Below, one piece after another: positions 1 to 8,692 of a DNA stretch of 64,000 nt; within the stretch, counting starts at the first letter, position 1; each line of letters starts with the position of its first letter. The position numbers were made by a program, and so were the translations under genes. Below the pieces are notes generated by a model, which was not told the origin of the DNA, did not search any database, and saw only the letters and a program-made list of their open reading frames with translations. The stretch comes from Haemophilus sp. C1 (lineage in GTDB: Bacteria > Pseudomonadota > Gammaproteobacteria > Enterobacterales > Pasteurellaceae). The DNA is taken from NCBI RefSeq assembly GCF_001276515.1, contig NZ_LDVZ01000008.1, positions 7,307 to 71,306 of the forward strand, given 5' to 3'.

Positions 1-9
1 AAAATAAAT

Positions 10-32
10 AAGCCCAACTTTAAATTGGGCTT
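10..32 (-). terminator. Rho-independent terminator of rpsB-tsf
   Basis: An 8-bp stem (AAGCCCAA / TTGGGCTT) with a 7-nt loop lies just beyond the tsf stop codon. Read on the minus strand it is followed by a T-rich run (TATTTATTTT), the usual form of an intrinsic terminator. Confidence 0.8.
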
Positions 33-61
33 ACAAGCATACATTTTTTATCGTTAAAGAA

Positions 62-913
62 TTATGCGTTACCGCCAGTGATTTTTGCAACTTCAGCAGC
101 AAAATCTTCTTCTTTTTTCTCAATACCTTCGCCTACTTCTAAACGAATGAAGTTAGAAACAGAAGTATTTACTGATTTTAAGAAATCCCCTACAGATACA
201 GAAGGATCCATTACAAATGCTTGACCTGTTAATGAAACTTCACCAGTGAATTTCTTCATACGACCTTCAACCATTTTCTCTGCGATTTCTTTTGGTTTAC
301 CAGAGTTGATCGCAATATCGATTTGGATTTGGCGTTCGTGTTCAACCACTTCAGCAGATACATCTTCTGGGTTCACGAATTCAGGTTTAGATGCAGCTAC
401 GTGCATTGCTACTTTTTTCAGTTCATCAGCAGAACCTTCGCCCGCAACTAATACGCCAATTTTTGCACCGTGTAAGTATTGTGCAATTACTTGACCATCT
501 AAGTAAGCAACACGACGAATATTCATGTTCTCACCGATTTTAGCAACTAATGCAGCACGTTTTTCTTCAAATTGCGCTTGTAATGCTTCGATAGTGGTAC
601 CTTTGTGTGCTGCTGCAAAATCAGCCACTTCGTTTGCTAAACCTAAGAAGCCAGCATCTTTTGCTACGAAGTCGGTTTCACAGTTCATTTCAACTAATAC
701 ACCGAAACCATTTTCTACACGAGCAAGGATAACACCTTCAGCTGCAACACGGCCTGCTTTTTTAGCTGCTTTAGCTTGACCAGATTTACGCATGTTGTCG
801 ATTGCTAACTCGATATCACCGTTTGCTTCAACTAATGCTTTTTTACATTCCATCATACCGGCACCGGTACGTTCACGAAGTTCTTTTACTAATGATGCTG
901 TGATTTCAGCCAT
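62..913 (-). CDS. tsf: Elongation factor Ts
   Basis: EF-Ts is the guanine nucleotide exchange factor that recycles EF-Tu from its GDP to its GTP form in the cytoplasm. The 283-residue product has the usual length. The N-terminal UBA-like domain and the signature [16 protein letters not shown] (about residues 12-27) are present, as is the TDFVAKD motif of the core that contacts the EF-Tu nucleotide site. The ATG at 913 follows an AGGAT ribosome-binding site. It lies downstream of rpsB on the same strand, the conserved rpsB-tsf order, with a strong hairpin between them that may tune the ratio of the two products. Confidence 0.98.
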   Translation of the reverse strand: MAEITASLVKELRERTGAGMMECKKALVEANGDIELAIDNMRKSGQAKAAKKAGRVAAEGVILARVENGFGVLVEMNCETDFVAKDAGFLGLANEVADFAAAHKGTTIEALQAQFEEKRAALVAKIGENMNIRRVAYLDGQVIAQYLHGAKIGVLVAGEGSADELKKVAMHVAASKPEFVNPEDVSAEVVEHERQIQIDIAINSGKPKEIAEKMVEGRMKKFTGEVSLTGQAFVMDPSVSVGDFLKSVNTSVSNFIRLEVGEGIEKKEEDFAAEVAKITGGNA

Positions 914-970
914 TTTAAAAATCCTCTGTCGAAAATGCGATTTATTGTGACCGCACTTTTAGATAAAAAT

Positions 971-995
971 ATAGGGGCTAAATTTTAGCCCCTAT
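971..995 (-). terminator. rpsB-tsf intergenic hairpin (attenuator or processing site)
   Basis: A perfect 12-bp inverted repeat (ATAGGGGCTAAA / TTTAGCCCCTAT) around one central base lies between rpsB and tsf. On the minus strand it is followed by ATTTTTATCT, so it resembles an intrinsic terminator inside the operon. Partial read-through would give less tsf than rpsB transcript. An uptake signal core lies just beyond it at 950-958. The role is inferred; the inverted repeat is directly visible. Confidence 0.6.
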
Positions 996-1046
996 GCCAA
1001 TTAATCGTTTGATTATTAAGGGCTTCGCCTTATTGCAAAACTTAAA

Positions 1047-1769
1047 TTATTCTGCGTCAGCTGCTAATTCTTCAGCAACTTGAGCTTCGTTACCACGACC
1101 TTCTTTAACCGCTGCTGCAGCTGCAGAAACGTAAAGTTGGATAGCACGAGTCGCATCATCGTTACCTGGGATAACGAAATCTACGCCAGCTGGAGTTGAG
1201 TTAGTATCAACGATAGCAAATACAGGAATACCCAGATTGTTTGCTTCTTTAACCGCGATATGTTCGTGATCTGCACCGATAACGAATAACGCATCTGGTA
1301 AGCCGCCCATATCTTTGATACCGCCAAGGCTTAATTCAAGTTTTTCCATCTCACGGCTACGCATTAACGCTTCTTTTTTGGTTAATTTATCAAAAGTACC
1401 GTCTTGAGACTGGGTTTCTAAATCTTTTAAACGTTTAATTGATTGACGAACGGTTTTCCAGTTAGTCAACATACCACCTAACCAACGGTGGTTTACGTAA
1501 TATTGCTGACAATCTAATGCTGCTGCTTGAACTGCTTCAGATGCTGCACGTTTTGTACCAACGAATAATACTTTACCGTTGTTGCTAGCAATGCGAGTTA
1601 ATTCCGCTAAAGCTTCGTTGAATAAAGGTAAAGTTTTTTCTAAGTTGATGATATGAACACCGTTACGAGCACCAAAAATGAAAGGTTTCATTTGTGGGTT
1701 CCAGTAACGAGTTTGGTGTCCGAAGTGTACGCCCGCGTTGATCATGTCGCGCATTGAAACTTGTGCCAT
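1047..1769 (-). CDS. rpsB: 30S ribosomal protein S2
   Basis: S2 binds late in 30S assembly and is needed for S1 docking. The product is 240 residues, the usual length, starting [20 protein letters not shown] and containing the S2 signature ([10 protein letters not shown], and [14 protein letters not shown] with the PGNDDA motif). The start is placed at ATG 1769 rather than the upstream in-frame ATG at 1802, because AAGGAAAA directly precedes 1769 and the homologous N terminus begins there. The upstream in-frame codons are part of the leader. Confidence 0.97.
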   Translation of the reverse strand: MAQVSMRDMINAGVHFGHQTRYWNPQMKPFIFGARNGVHIINLEKTLPLFNEALAELTRIASNNGKVLFVGTKRAASEAVQAAALDCQQYYVNHRWLGGMLTNWKTVRQSIKRLKDLETQSQDGTFDKLTKKEALMRSREMEKLELSLGGIKDMGGLPDALFVIGADHEHIAVKEANNLGIPVFAIVDTNSTPAGVDFVIPGNDDATRAIQLYVSAAAAAVKEGRGNEAQVAEELAADAE

Positions 1770-1860
1770 AATATTTTCCTTTTGTTGGGGTTGAGCCTCC
1801 ACATATCAGCTCATCGACCGTTTGGCACCCCGATGAAGCCTTGATGATATGTGTGTGTTG
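1770..1860 (-). promoter_or_regulatory. Structured rpsB leader (candidate S2 autoregulatory RNA)
   Basis: The rpsB 5' leader contains two nested inverted repeats: outer CATATCA/TGATATG (1845-1851 with 1802-1808) and inner TCATCG/CGATGA (1831-1836 with 1811-1816), enclosing the loop GGGTGCCAAACGGT. A GTGGAGGCTCAACCCC segment follows, before the ribosome-binding site. Gammaproteobacterial rpsB leaders are known to fold and to be repressed by S2, and this one has the right position and a comparable fold. Identity with that Rfam-type family is inferred and was not computed. Confidence 0.55.
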
Positions 1861-1935
1861 TTTGAGTTAAAAATTTTACTCTTTTCTAATGGTAAAAAGA
1901 GAGGTGCGATTTATATCATAAAGTGCGGTGAAATT

Positions 1936-2361
1936 CTAGTTTATTTTTTGACTATTTTCGCTTGAAGCTTGTTGCAATGCATGCAAGGTTATCATTGCAA
2001 TATCGGCTTTTTCATAAGGTACAAAAATATGATCGTGACAATTTCCAGCCACGACATTACAACTTATATTCGCTTCGCCTAATACTTTGGCAAAGGCGGC
2101 GGTTAAGCCTACAGCGGCGAGATCGGAATGAACGGTCAAGGTAATCCAAGCTGCTTTAAACTGCACTGCTAGTTTGTAATTTTGGGCAGTTTCTTCTGTG
2201 ACAACAACGGATAAGCCTTCTTCTTCACGAATAGTAGCAATGAGTGCAGAAAGCGGTAAATCTTGCTCAGGTTTTAAGGTAGCGAAATAATAAATGCCCG
2301 AATTTAAAGTGGGTTCCATTGAGGCTAAGAGGAGATTAAGATTCGTTATTGGATTTTTCAT
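1936..2361 (-). CDS. ACT-domain protein (COG3602 type)
   Basis: A 141-residue cytoplasmic protein with two ACT-like halves. The N-terminal part has LLASMEPTLNSGIYYFATL and EEGLSVVVTEE; the C-terminal half carries SDLAAVGLTAAFAKVLGEANIS and HDHIFVPYEKAD, the typical pattern of the COG3602 family. ACT domains usually bind amino acids, but this family has no established reaction. The gene starts 9 nt after the methyltransferase stop, so the two are probably co-transcribed. The ATG at 2361 follows AGAGAG. No signal peptide or membrane segment is seen. Confidence 0.8.
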   Translation of the reverse strand: MKNPITNLNLLLASMEPTLNSGIYYFATLKPEQDLPLSALIATIREEEGLSVVVTEETAQNYKLAVQFKAAWITLTVHSDLAAVGLTAAFAKVLGEANISCNVVAGNCHDHIFVPYEKADIAMITLHALQQASSENSQKIN

Positions 2362-2370
2362 ATTTTCTCT

Positions 2371-3129
2371 CTATTTTTTTGTCGCTTTTACAAATAATAA
2401 CACGGGGCGATGTTGTAAATCTTTAAATTCTGCTTGCCATTCAGGTTTTTCTGCCAGCATAGGTTCTGCCATTTGTTCTATTTGGAAACCTTTTTCTATC
2501 AAATTATTAATAATTGTGGCGGTAGTACGATGATAGGTTTTGAAAGGTTGTTGAAACCAATTTCTCTCTCTCAGTCCTTCATCACGGTAATGATTTAAAC
2601 GATAAGCGAGTTGCTGTTTTTTCTCATTTTTTTCCCAGCGTTCCCCTTCTTTATGGCAAGTCGTAATCGGATGCTCTTGGGAAAAAACTAATGTGCCGTT
2701 AGGCTTAAGTTTGTTGGCAATAGAAGCTAATAAAGCGAGAAAATCTTCAATATAATGAAAAGCAAAAGAGCTGGTAATGATATCAAAATCACTTTCTGGC
2801 AATTCTGCTAATTTTTCCATCGGTAACTGATATAACGAAAAACGTCCAGAAAATTGACCGCATTTTTGCAGATCTTTTTCAGCTTGTTCGAGCATTTTTT
2901 CGGAAAGATCGGTTCCTATCACTTTATCTGCCCCTCGTTCTAGATAAAGTTGTAAATGTCCTCCAGTGCCACAGCCTAAATCGAGTAATTTTTTCCCTTT
3001 TAAATCAGGCAACAGTGAGAGCATAGTAGGCTTTTCAACAATTTCATTGAGACTAATTGGATTTGCGCGGAGTTTCTGATAAAGCTCAAAGAAGTTTTCT
3101 TTGTCATAAACGCTAGTTTTATTATTCAT
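2371..3129 (-). CDS. Class I SAM-dependent methyltransferase
   Basis: A 252-residue protein of the UbiE/COQ5-like methyltransferase superfamily. Motif I is KKLLDLGCGTGGH (about residues 44-56), the acidic end of strand 2 is IGTDLS, and the motif II/III region is FDIITSSFAFHYIED. These form the S-adenosylmethionine site. The substrate cannot be told from sequence. It is the first gene of a two-gene unit with the ACT-domain protein. An IS remnant begins about 37 bp upstream of its start, so its promoter lies in or next to that element. Confidence 0.85.
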   Translation of the reverse strand: MNNKTSVYDKENFFELYQKLRANPISLNEIVEKPTMLSLLPDLKGKKLLDLGCGTGGHLQLYLERGADKVIGTDLSEKMLEQAEKDLQKCGQFSGRFSLYQLPMEKLAELPESDFDIITSSFAFHYIEDFLALLASIANKLKPNGTLVFSQEHPITTCHKEGERWEKNEKKQQLAYRLNHYRDEGLRERNWFQQPFKTYHRTTATIINNLIEKGFQIEQMAEPMLAEKPEWQAEFKDLQHRPVLLFVKATKK

Positions 3130-3166
3130 CTCGTATCCTATATTACAAATAAAAAAGGGAAATATT

Positions 3167-3767
3167 GATCTGCTGTCCCGAAATTCATATTAAAACAACT
3201 AACTGATTAAAGTGTAGATTTTTTATGACTAACTATAACCAACTCCTCAAACAACAAATGAGCAATGTTTATCTTCAATGCAATAAAAATCATTCTCTCC
3301 CCAAAGGAATCTTAAACGTCCCTAACAAATATTACACCGTTGAATGTAAACAATTTAATCTTGGTAGAATCAATGGTTACAAGTTTTTGAAAAACAAGGT
3401 ATAAACGGCTTAATACCTAAAGGCCCTCCTATGCCCCCCAAATGCCACTTAATCCCAAAATACGAGAAGAAATGTTGGAATTAGAGAATCTCAAACTTTA
3501 TGCGGAGAATACTATTCTAGAAAAGTTATAGGTCTCAACTAACAAAAAAACAGAAAAAATAACAATCGTCAAAGTATTAAGGATGGACTTTCTGATTCAG
3601 ATATTGCTTGATTTGATGGAGTTAGCACTCAGTGTTTTCTTTTGTCATGAAAAGTGGGTATTCATTATTACCACAATGAGAGTATTCGGTGTAAACTAAA
3701 AAACTAAGCCCTGTGAATCACAGAGCTTAGTCCTCGATTTAATAACCTAACTTTTTTGGATGGATAA
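3167..3767 (+). mobile_element. IS3-family remnant A (internally deleted)
   Basis: A degraded IS copy of about 600 bp. Its left end (GATCTGC..., then a decayed form of the CCAACTAACTAAGG segment) matches the right end of copy B in reverse complement, and the first codons after ATG 3224 (MTNYNQLLKQQ... YLQCNKNHSL) match copy B orfA (MTKFNQSFKQQ... YLQHGKNRSL). The reading frame breaks after about 58 codons. Most of orfB is gone. The right end retains the conserved hairpin and the AACTTTTTTGGA terminal segment. It fills most of the space between the methyltransferase and raiA. Confidence 0.8.
3704..3730 (-). terminator. IS-end hairpin acting as raiA terminator
   Basis: A 12-bp nearly perfect stem (CTAAGCCCTGTG / CACAGAGCTTAG, loop AAT) at the end of IS remnant A. 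On the minus strand it is followed by TTTTTTAGTTT, so transcripts leaving raiA meet a complete intrinsic terminator about 85 bp after its stop codon. No other terminator is visible for raiA. Confidence 0.65.
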
Positions 3768-3813
3768 AATTTCACCGTCCTTTTGCTTTTCTTTCTTTAG
3801 TTTATTTTCAATA

Positions 3814-4137
3814 TTAACTTTCAAACGAATCTTTTAATCGTTCATCTGCTCGACGAGATTCACTTTTATGTTGAAGTTTATTGAGCTGACGTTCCAATTT
3901 TTCTTCAACTTCATTAATTGCTTTATACATATCATCTGAGGTTGCACTTGCCAATAAATTGCCCAGTGGTGTGCCAATAGATGCTTCTACAGTAAATCCA
4001 TTCGGTACTTTGTTTAAAACAAAATGGGGGTTAATTAACTGTGTTTGCCATTTACCTAATTTTGCGAGTCTTTCCTCCACGTGTTCACGAATTGCAGGGG
4101 TGATTTCCATTTGTTTACTGGTGATATTAAGTGTCAT
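3814..4137 (-). CDS. raiA: Ribosome-associated inhibitor RaiA (YfiA, HPF family)
   Basis: A 107-residue cold-shock/stationary-phase factor that binds the 30S decoding region and stabilises idle 70S ribosomes. The family pattern is clear: [27 protein letters not shown] at the N terminus (beta-alpha), NPHFVLNK, and the conserved [21 protein letters not shown] helix. The length fits the short RaiA/YfiA form rather than the long Gram-positive HPF. ATG 4137 follows AGAGG. It stands alone between two IS remnants (A and B), which suggests that the gene was moved or isolated by IS-related rearrangement. Confidence 0.92.
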   Translation of the reverse strand: MTLNITSKQMEITPAIREHVEERLAKLGKWQTQLINPHFVLNKVPNGFTVEASIGTPLGNLLASATSDDMYKAINEVEEKLERQLNKLQHKSESRRADERLKDSFES

Positions 4138-4379
4138 AGCATTTACCTCTTTGTTGCGTGATTTACAGTTTTCTTTAACTACAAAATAGCTTTGTTAATT
4201 CAGGTTTTCAAGGGTTTTAAGAGGAAATGTCAAAGTAATTTTTAAAAATATGATCTATGTCTAATTTCTAAAAAAATCTGCTTTTCTTTCTAAGATAAGT
4301 TGTTAGGATGGGAAATTGTGATAAGAAAAAAAGGTGTGGATTGATCTGCTCCAAAAAGTTAGACTGATTTAGTTCAAGG

Positions 4380-4413
4380 ACTGAGTTCTGTACTCCACAG
4401 GACTTAGTTTTTT
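4380..4413 (+). terminator. Hairpin at the orfB-distal end of IS copy B
   Basis: Stem ACTGAGTTCTGT / ACAGGACTTAGT (12 bp with two G:U pairs), loop ACTCC, then TTTTTT. It faces outward transcription from the plus-strand side. The same structure recurs in copies A, C and E. Confidence 0.6.
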
Positions 4414-4419
4414 AGTTTA

Positions 4420-5190
4420 CACTGAATACGCTCATGATTGTAATAATTCATGTACTCATGAATCGTTTTTCGAGTTGTTCGAAAGTATCAAACTGTTTCC
4501 CCTCGTAGCATTCTGTTTTTAACCGCCCAAAGAAACTCTCCATCGCCGCATTATCTAAACAATTTCCTTTTCTCGACATACTTTGTCGAATACCGTGTTT
4601 TAAAAGGATTGCTTGATACCCTCTCATTTGATATTGTCATCCTCGGTCTGAATGTAAAATAGGCGTTTCCCCATTAAGCCTTGTTACCGCTTGCGCCATC
4701 ATTCGAGTGATTTGCTCAAAATTCGGGCTTCTTGATAAATCATAGGCAATAATTTCATGATTAAATCAGTCTTTAATGGACGACAAATACAGCTTACCTT
4801 CAGCACATTTCAATACAGTGAGGTCTGTTACCCACTTTTCGTTTGGTCGGTTTGCGGTAAAGTTACGTGCTAATAAATTATCAGCAATACGACCTATTTC
4901 ACCTTGGTAAGTGCGGTATTTTTTTCTCTTATTTTTCCCCTTTCCCTTAATGCCTAATACATTCATCAGACGTTGAACTTTCTTATGATTGATGTTGAAG
5001 GTTTTTCTGAGTTACAAAGTAATACGACGATAACCGTAACATTCATGATTATCACGATAAATCCGCATAATTTCTTGTGAAATTGTGTCATCTTTATCAA
5101 TTTTTTCTTTCAAATGATAAAAGAAAACACTGCGTGCCAATCCCAGTAAATCTAGCAATATCTGAAGTAGAAAATCTATCCTTAATACTT
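4420..5190 (-). pseudogene. IS3-family transposase orfB, inactivated
   Basis: Remnant of the DDE integrase-like transposase. The longest open stretch (4766-4966) reads KYRTYQGEIGRIADNLLARN, followed by NRPNEKWVTDLTVLKCAEGK, ending in a stop after SSIKD. The downstream part continues in the same frame through decayed ILHSDRG and [20 protein letters not shown] segments. Several nonsense codons and a lost N terminus make it non-functional. Confidence 0.8.
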
Positions 5191-5700
5191 TGACGATTGC
5201 GGCTTTTTCTGCATTTTTTGTTGGTTGATCGCCTGCAACTTTTTTAGAATAGCATTATCCGCTTCAAGTTCTAGAATACGATATTTCAATCGTTCTTCTT
5301 CAGTTTTGGGGTTAGGAGGCATTTTGGGGTATTTAGGTTTCATATTGGAACGACCTTTAGGTTTTGGCATTAAACCGTTTATACCTTGTCTTTCGAAGGC
5401 TTGTAATCATTGACTGATTATCCCTGAATTAGCAATACCGAAATGAAGACAAGCAGATTCTGCAGAACAGTTTCCTTGTTTAACCGCTTGAACAACTGAG
5501 AGTTTAAATTCTGGAGAATACGTTTGTTTCTTGCCTCTGACTTCTAATCCATTGTTTCTATTGTGATTGAATTGTTTAATCCAACGATTTAATGTTTGTT
5601 CTGCAAGTTGAAAATGCTGTCTGGTGAGAGAACGATTTTTACCATGTTGAAGATAAAAATCGATCACTTGTTGTTTGAAGGATTGGTTGAATTTAGTCAT
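5182..5700 (-). pseudogene. IS3-family orfA (helix-turn-helix protein), broken by a nonsense codon
   Basis: The N-terminal half (5407-5700) reads MTKFNQSFKQQVIDFYLQ with a repeated helix-turn-helix (EQTLNRWIKQF, then a YSPEFKLSVVQAVKQG domain). A TGA at about 5404 replaces the expected Trp codon of a SQW-LQAF motif. The same frame continues through MPKPKGRSNMKPKYPKMPPN into the leucine-zipper segment RILELEADNAILKKL. The protein would be truncated unless the stop is read through. Confidence 0.82.
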
Positions 5701-5790
5701 AAAAAATCTGCACCTTAGTTAGTTGGTTATTTAGTCCAACTTTTGGGGTGCAGATCATAATTTACCGCTCTTTTTTCTTTGCTTTGAAGA

Positions 5791-7161
5791 TTAACGCATG
5801 GTCACGAATTCTTCTGAACCCGTTGGGTGAATAGCCACAGTGTTATCAAAATCAGCTTTTGTTGCGCCCATTTTAATTGCTACAGCGAATCCTTGAATCA
5901 TTTCATCTACACCGAAACCAATGCCGTGTAAACCCACGACTTTTTCATCTTTACCCACACAAATCAATTTCATTTTGCACGGTTGGCGATGTTGAGTTAT
6001 CGCAGTGTACATTGCTGTGAAAGAGGATTTATATACCTTAACATTTTCAGCACCATATTGTTCGATAGCTTGAGGTTCAGTTAAACCTACAGTGCCGATT
6101 GGTGGATGGCTGAATACAACGGTTGGAACTAAATTGTAATCTAAATGTTCAGTCGGTTTATTATTGAATAAACGCTCAGAAAGGCGACGACCCGCTGCAA
6201 CTGCAACTGGTGTTAATTCAATGCCGTTTTCGATAATATCGCCTACTGCATAAATGCCTTTCACATTGGTATTTTGATATTTATCTACTTTGACATAGCC
6301 GTGTTCATTTGTTTCTACACCAGCATTTTCTAAGCCAATTTTATCTGTCGCTGGAACACGACCTGCAGCCCAAATAACACAGTCCACAGTAATATCAGAT
6401 TGACCATCACATTTTACTGTAAGAGAACCATCTGCATTTTTAACAATTTCAGATGGTGTGAAATTGGTATGTAATTGAATTCCATCTTGCGCAAGCACTT
6501 CCACTAGTGTTTCTACGATTAATGGATCTTGATTACGCATTGGCGCATGGCGACGCACTAATAAATGCGTTTCCACGCCTAAGCTGTTTAATACACCAGA
6601 AAGTTCAACGGCAATATAGCCGGCACCGATAACAGCAGCGCGTTTTGGTAATTCGGTTAATGCAAAGAAACCATCTGAATCAATGCCGTATTCTTGTCCT
6701 TTAATATTTGGACGATATGGACGACCACCAGTTGCGATTAAAATATGATCTGCGGTTACTTGTTCTTTTGTACCATCAGCAAGAGTTACTTCAATAGTAT
6801 GAGCATCTACAAATTTTCCGAAACCGTTAATTACATCAATGTTATTTTTCGCTAATACATTGTTATAAGATGTATGAATACGACCAATATAGGCTTGGCG
6901 ACTTTCAATTAGTTTTGAAAAATCAAATTTTTTCACTTCAACATCAAAACCATAATCTGGCGCATAATTGTTAATTGCTTCTGCAATGTGTGCACCATAA
7001 AACATTACTTTTTTAGGTACGCAACCTACATTTACACAAGTGCCGCCAAGATGCTTGGCTTCAATGATTGCGCATTTTTTTCCATAGCTTGCAGCACGAT
7101 TTAGAGAAGCAATACCGCCACTGCCACCGCCAATAGCGATGTAATCATAATGTTTAGTCAT
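5791..7161 (-). CDS. gor: Glutathione-disulfide reductase
   Basis: A 456-residue FAD-dependent pyridine nucleotide disulfide oxidoreductase that reduces GSSG with NADPH. Visible are the N-terminal FAD motif [17 protein letters not shown], the redox-active site [13 protein letters not shown], the NAD(P) fold [14 protein letters not shown] followed by RR-type NADPH contacts (LVRRHAP), the AVGD motif, and the C-terminal [12 protein letters not shown] with the active-site His-Glu pair. ATG 7161 ([12 protein letters not shown]) is preferred over the upstream in-frame ATG at 7185 because AAAGGATC precedes it and the FAD motif then sits at the usual distance. IS copy B abuts its 3' end and no terminator is seen there. 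Confidence 0.96.
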   Translation of the reverse strand: MTKHYDYIAIGGGSGGIASLNRAASYGKKCAIIEAKHLGGTCVNVGCVPKKVMFYGAHIAEAINNYAPDYGFDVEVKKFDFSKLIESRQAYIGRIHTSYNNVLAKNNIDVINGFGKFVDAHTIEVTLADGTKEQVTADHILIATGGRPYRPNIKGQEYGIDSDGFFALTELPKRAAVIGAGYIAVELSGVLNSLGVETHLLVRRHAPMRNQDPLIVETLVEVLAQDGIQLHTNFTPSEIVKNADGSLTVKCDGQSDITVDCVIWAAGRVPATDKIGLENAGVETNEHGYVKVDKYQNTNVKGIYAVGDIIENGIELTPVAVAAGRRLSERLFNNKPTEHLDYNLVPTVVFSHPPIGTVGLTEPQAIEQYGAENVKVYKSSFTAMYTAITQHRQPCKMKLICVGKDEKVVGLHGIGFGVDEMIQGFAVAIKMGATKADFDNTVAIHPTGSEEFVTMR

Positions 7162-7338
7162 AGTTTGATCCTTTTTTGAACTCAAAGATTTTCCGTATTT
7201 TGCCTAATTTTTATGAAGAATGCTATAAATTGATGTAATTGGTTTTATGAATATTTTTATTCTTTTTGAACAGATGATTAGCTTTAGATTATTTTATGGG
7301 AAAAGTAGTATGTAGAATGAGATGGAATTATAAAAAAA

Positions 7339-7365
7339 TGAGGAAGATTATATTAATCTTCCTCA
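7339..7365 (-). terminator. Terminator of the YajG-type lipoprotein gene
   Basis: A perfect 12-bp stem (TGAGGAAGATTA / TAATCTTCCTCA) with a 3-nt loop, followed on the minus strand by ATTTTTTTATAA. It lies 29 bp past the lipoprotein stop codon and separates it from gor. Confidence 0.85.
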
Positions 7366-7393
7366 CTTAAGAGATATCTAGTTAGCTATGTGA

Positions 7394-7993
7394 TTAATTA
7401 GAATATTGGTTAATCGCAGCGGATACCTCTTGATCTTGATAAATGTTATTCACAATATCGTTAAATGTTTGAGACAGAACTTTTTGAATTTCGTCATTAT
7501 CTGCGTTTAATGCGCCTTCTTGTGAACGAGTAGCATTAAATGCTTTGTTATATGAACCTTTTGCGCCTTGAACATAAACAGTTGCTTGAATTTTGGTATT
7601 AAGTTTATAACGAAGATTACCCTGTTCTACTTGCGTAGCAAATTCACGTACATCCACAGTTACCCATGCATTTGATCCATTGGATTGCCCAATTCTGAAA
7701 CCTTTACTAATAAGATTTTGTTGCATTACTTGTTGGAATAATTGTGTAACACTTGGTGATGAATTTAATTTAATGAGTTCTCCACGTTTGGTATAGCTCG
7801 CGATATCTTGCGTTGTGCGGCTATCTTTCGTTGTTACATACACAATCGCATTTTGATTAATGTTCATTGTGGCATTCGGTGCTGGTGGTGTGAACGTTAA
7901 TGTATTTGATTGTGCTTGGCAGCCAGCAAGGAATAGCGTAGCTGCTGCAATAGTTACTGCTGATAATGTTTTGATTTTGTTTGATAATGTCAT
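7394..7993 (-). CDS. YajG-family lipoprotein
   Basis: A 199-residue predicted lipoprotein. The signal peptide has a hydrophobic core ([16 protein letters not shown]) and the lipobox LAGC puts the acylated cysteine at residue 25. The mature part ([10 protein letters not shown], then [21 protein letters not shown]) follows the YajG pattern, a family of unknown function. It is divergent from bolA, as yajG and bolA are in other gammaproteobacteria, which supports the assignment. The 89-bp gap between the two starts must hold both promoters. Confidence 0.85.
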   Translation of the reverse strand: MTLSNKIKTLSAVTIAAATLFLAGCQAQSNTLTFTPPAPNATMNINQNAIVYVTTKDSRTTQDIASYTKRGELIKLNSSPSVTQLFQQVMQQNLISKGFRIGQSNGSNAWVTVDVREFATQVEQGNLRYKLNTKIQATVYVQGAKGSYNKAFNATRSQEGALNADNDEIQKVLSQTFNDIVNNIYQDQEVSAAINQYSN

Positions 7994-8082
7994 AATTTCC
8001 CCAATGAGCCAGTTAAAACTATGTTATTCTTACAAACTTCATTGCTAATGTATAGCGTTTCATTGTGATTTTGTGGAGATTT

Positions 8083-8397
8083 ATGATGTCTGTTCAACAA
8101 ACTATCGAACAAAAAATTCAACTAGAATTTCAACCGCACTTTTTTAGTGTAGAAAATGAAAGCCACTTACATAGTTCTGGTCGTGGTACGGAATCTCATT
8201 TTAAATGTGTGATTGTGAGTAATATTTTTGAAGGTATGCGTAAAGTTCAACGCCATCAAAGTGTTTATCAATTGCTTGCAGATGAGCTTAATAGCGGTGT
8301 TCATGCGTTAGCGTTGCACTTGTTTACTGCAGAGGAATGGAGCGAGTTAAATGAGAAAATTCCTGCTTCAACGAAATGCGCAGGTGTTGGACATTAA
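8083..8397 (+). CDS. bolA: BolA-family protein
   Basis: A 104-residue protein of the BolA/IbaG fold, which works with monothiol glutaredoxins in iron-sulfur and stress biology. The family core is visible: ESHLHSSGRGTESHFKCVIVS, FEGMRKVQRHQSVYQLLADEL and VHALALHLFTAEEW. The conserved His of the FKCVIVS to RHQSVY region is present. The start is ATG 8083 (or the adjacent ATG 8086), 4 to 7 nt after TGGAGAT; the upstream in-frame ATG at 8065 lacks a ribosome-binding site. An uptake signal core lies inside the gene at 8133. Confidence 0.92.
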   Translation: MMSVQQTIEQKIQLEFQPHFFSVENESHLHSSGRGTESHFKCVIVSNIFEGMRKVQRHQSVYQLLADELNSGVHALALHLFTAEEWSELNEKIPASTKCAGVGH

Positions 8398-8540
8398 TTT
8401 TTTTGTTATGAAGATGTAACATTTTTTTGATATATCGCAAAAGGTTTTTTACAAAAAAGTAGGTGTTTAAGTAGCGAAAAAAGCAGATTTTCGCTAGAAT
8501 AAGGCGTTTAATTTTGTCCAAATTCAATTTTTCGATAAGG

Positions 8541-8659
8541 ATGTTTATCGTGAAATTAACCGATTTGAGTTTTTTATTTTTGTGGTATTAGTGTCTTTAT
8601 TAAAGGCATTTTACTACGCTCAAACACGAGATTGCATTTAAGTTAGCTTATTTGCAATC
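8541..8659 (+). promoter_or_regulatory. nqrA leader with small ORF and terminator-like hairpin
   Basis: The 295-bp gap between bolA and nqrA is not featureless. A 16-codon ORF (8541-8591, MFIVKLTDLSFLFLWY) is preceded by AAGG. It is followed by a 13-bp stem with two central mismatches (8630-8642 with 8647-8659, core GATTGCA / TGCAATC), then GTATTTTT, ending about 25 nt before the nqrA ATG. This is the geometry of an intrinsic terminator in a 5' leader, so transcription attenuation of nqr is possible. The function is inferred. Confidence 0.4.
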
Positions 8660-8692
8660 GTATTTTTAACCTTGAAAAGTAGTGCAAACAGT

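Larger units (their letters stand above)
4343..5756 (-). mobile_element. IS3-family (IS150-like) element, copy B, near full length but decayed
   Basis: About 1.41 kb with imperfect terminal inverted repeats: GATCTGCTCCAAAAAGTT at 4343 and, inverted, GATCTGCACCCCAAAAGTT ending at 5756. It carries orfA and orfB on the minus strand, both interrupted by stop codons. Segments of the IS3 DDE transposase can still be read: EKWVTDLTVLK (first Asp), ILHSDRG (second Asp) and [10 protein letters not shown] (Glu). No target duplication is obvious (GATT on the left, ATAA on the right), so the insertion is old or rearranged. Confidence 0.88.
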
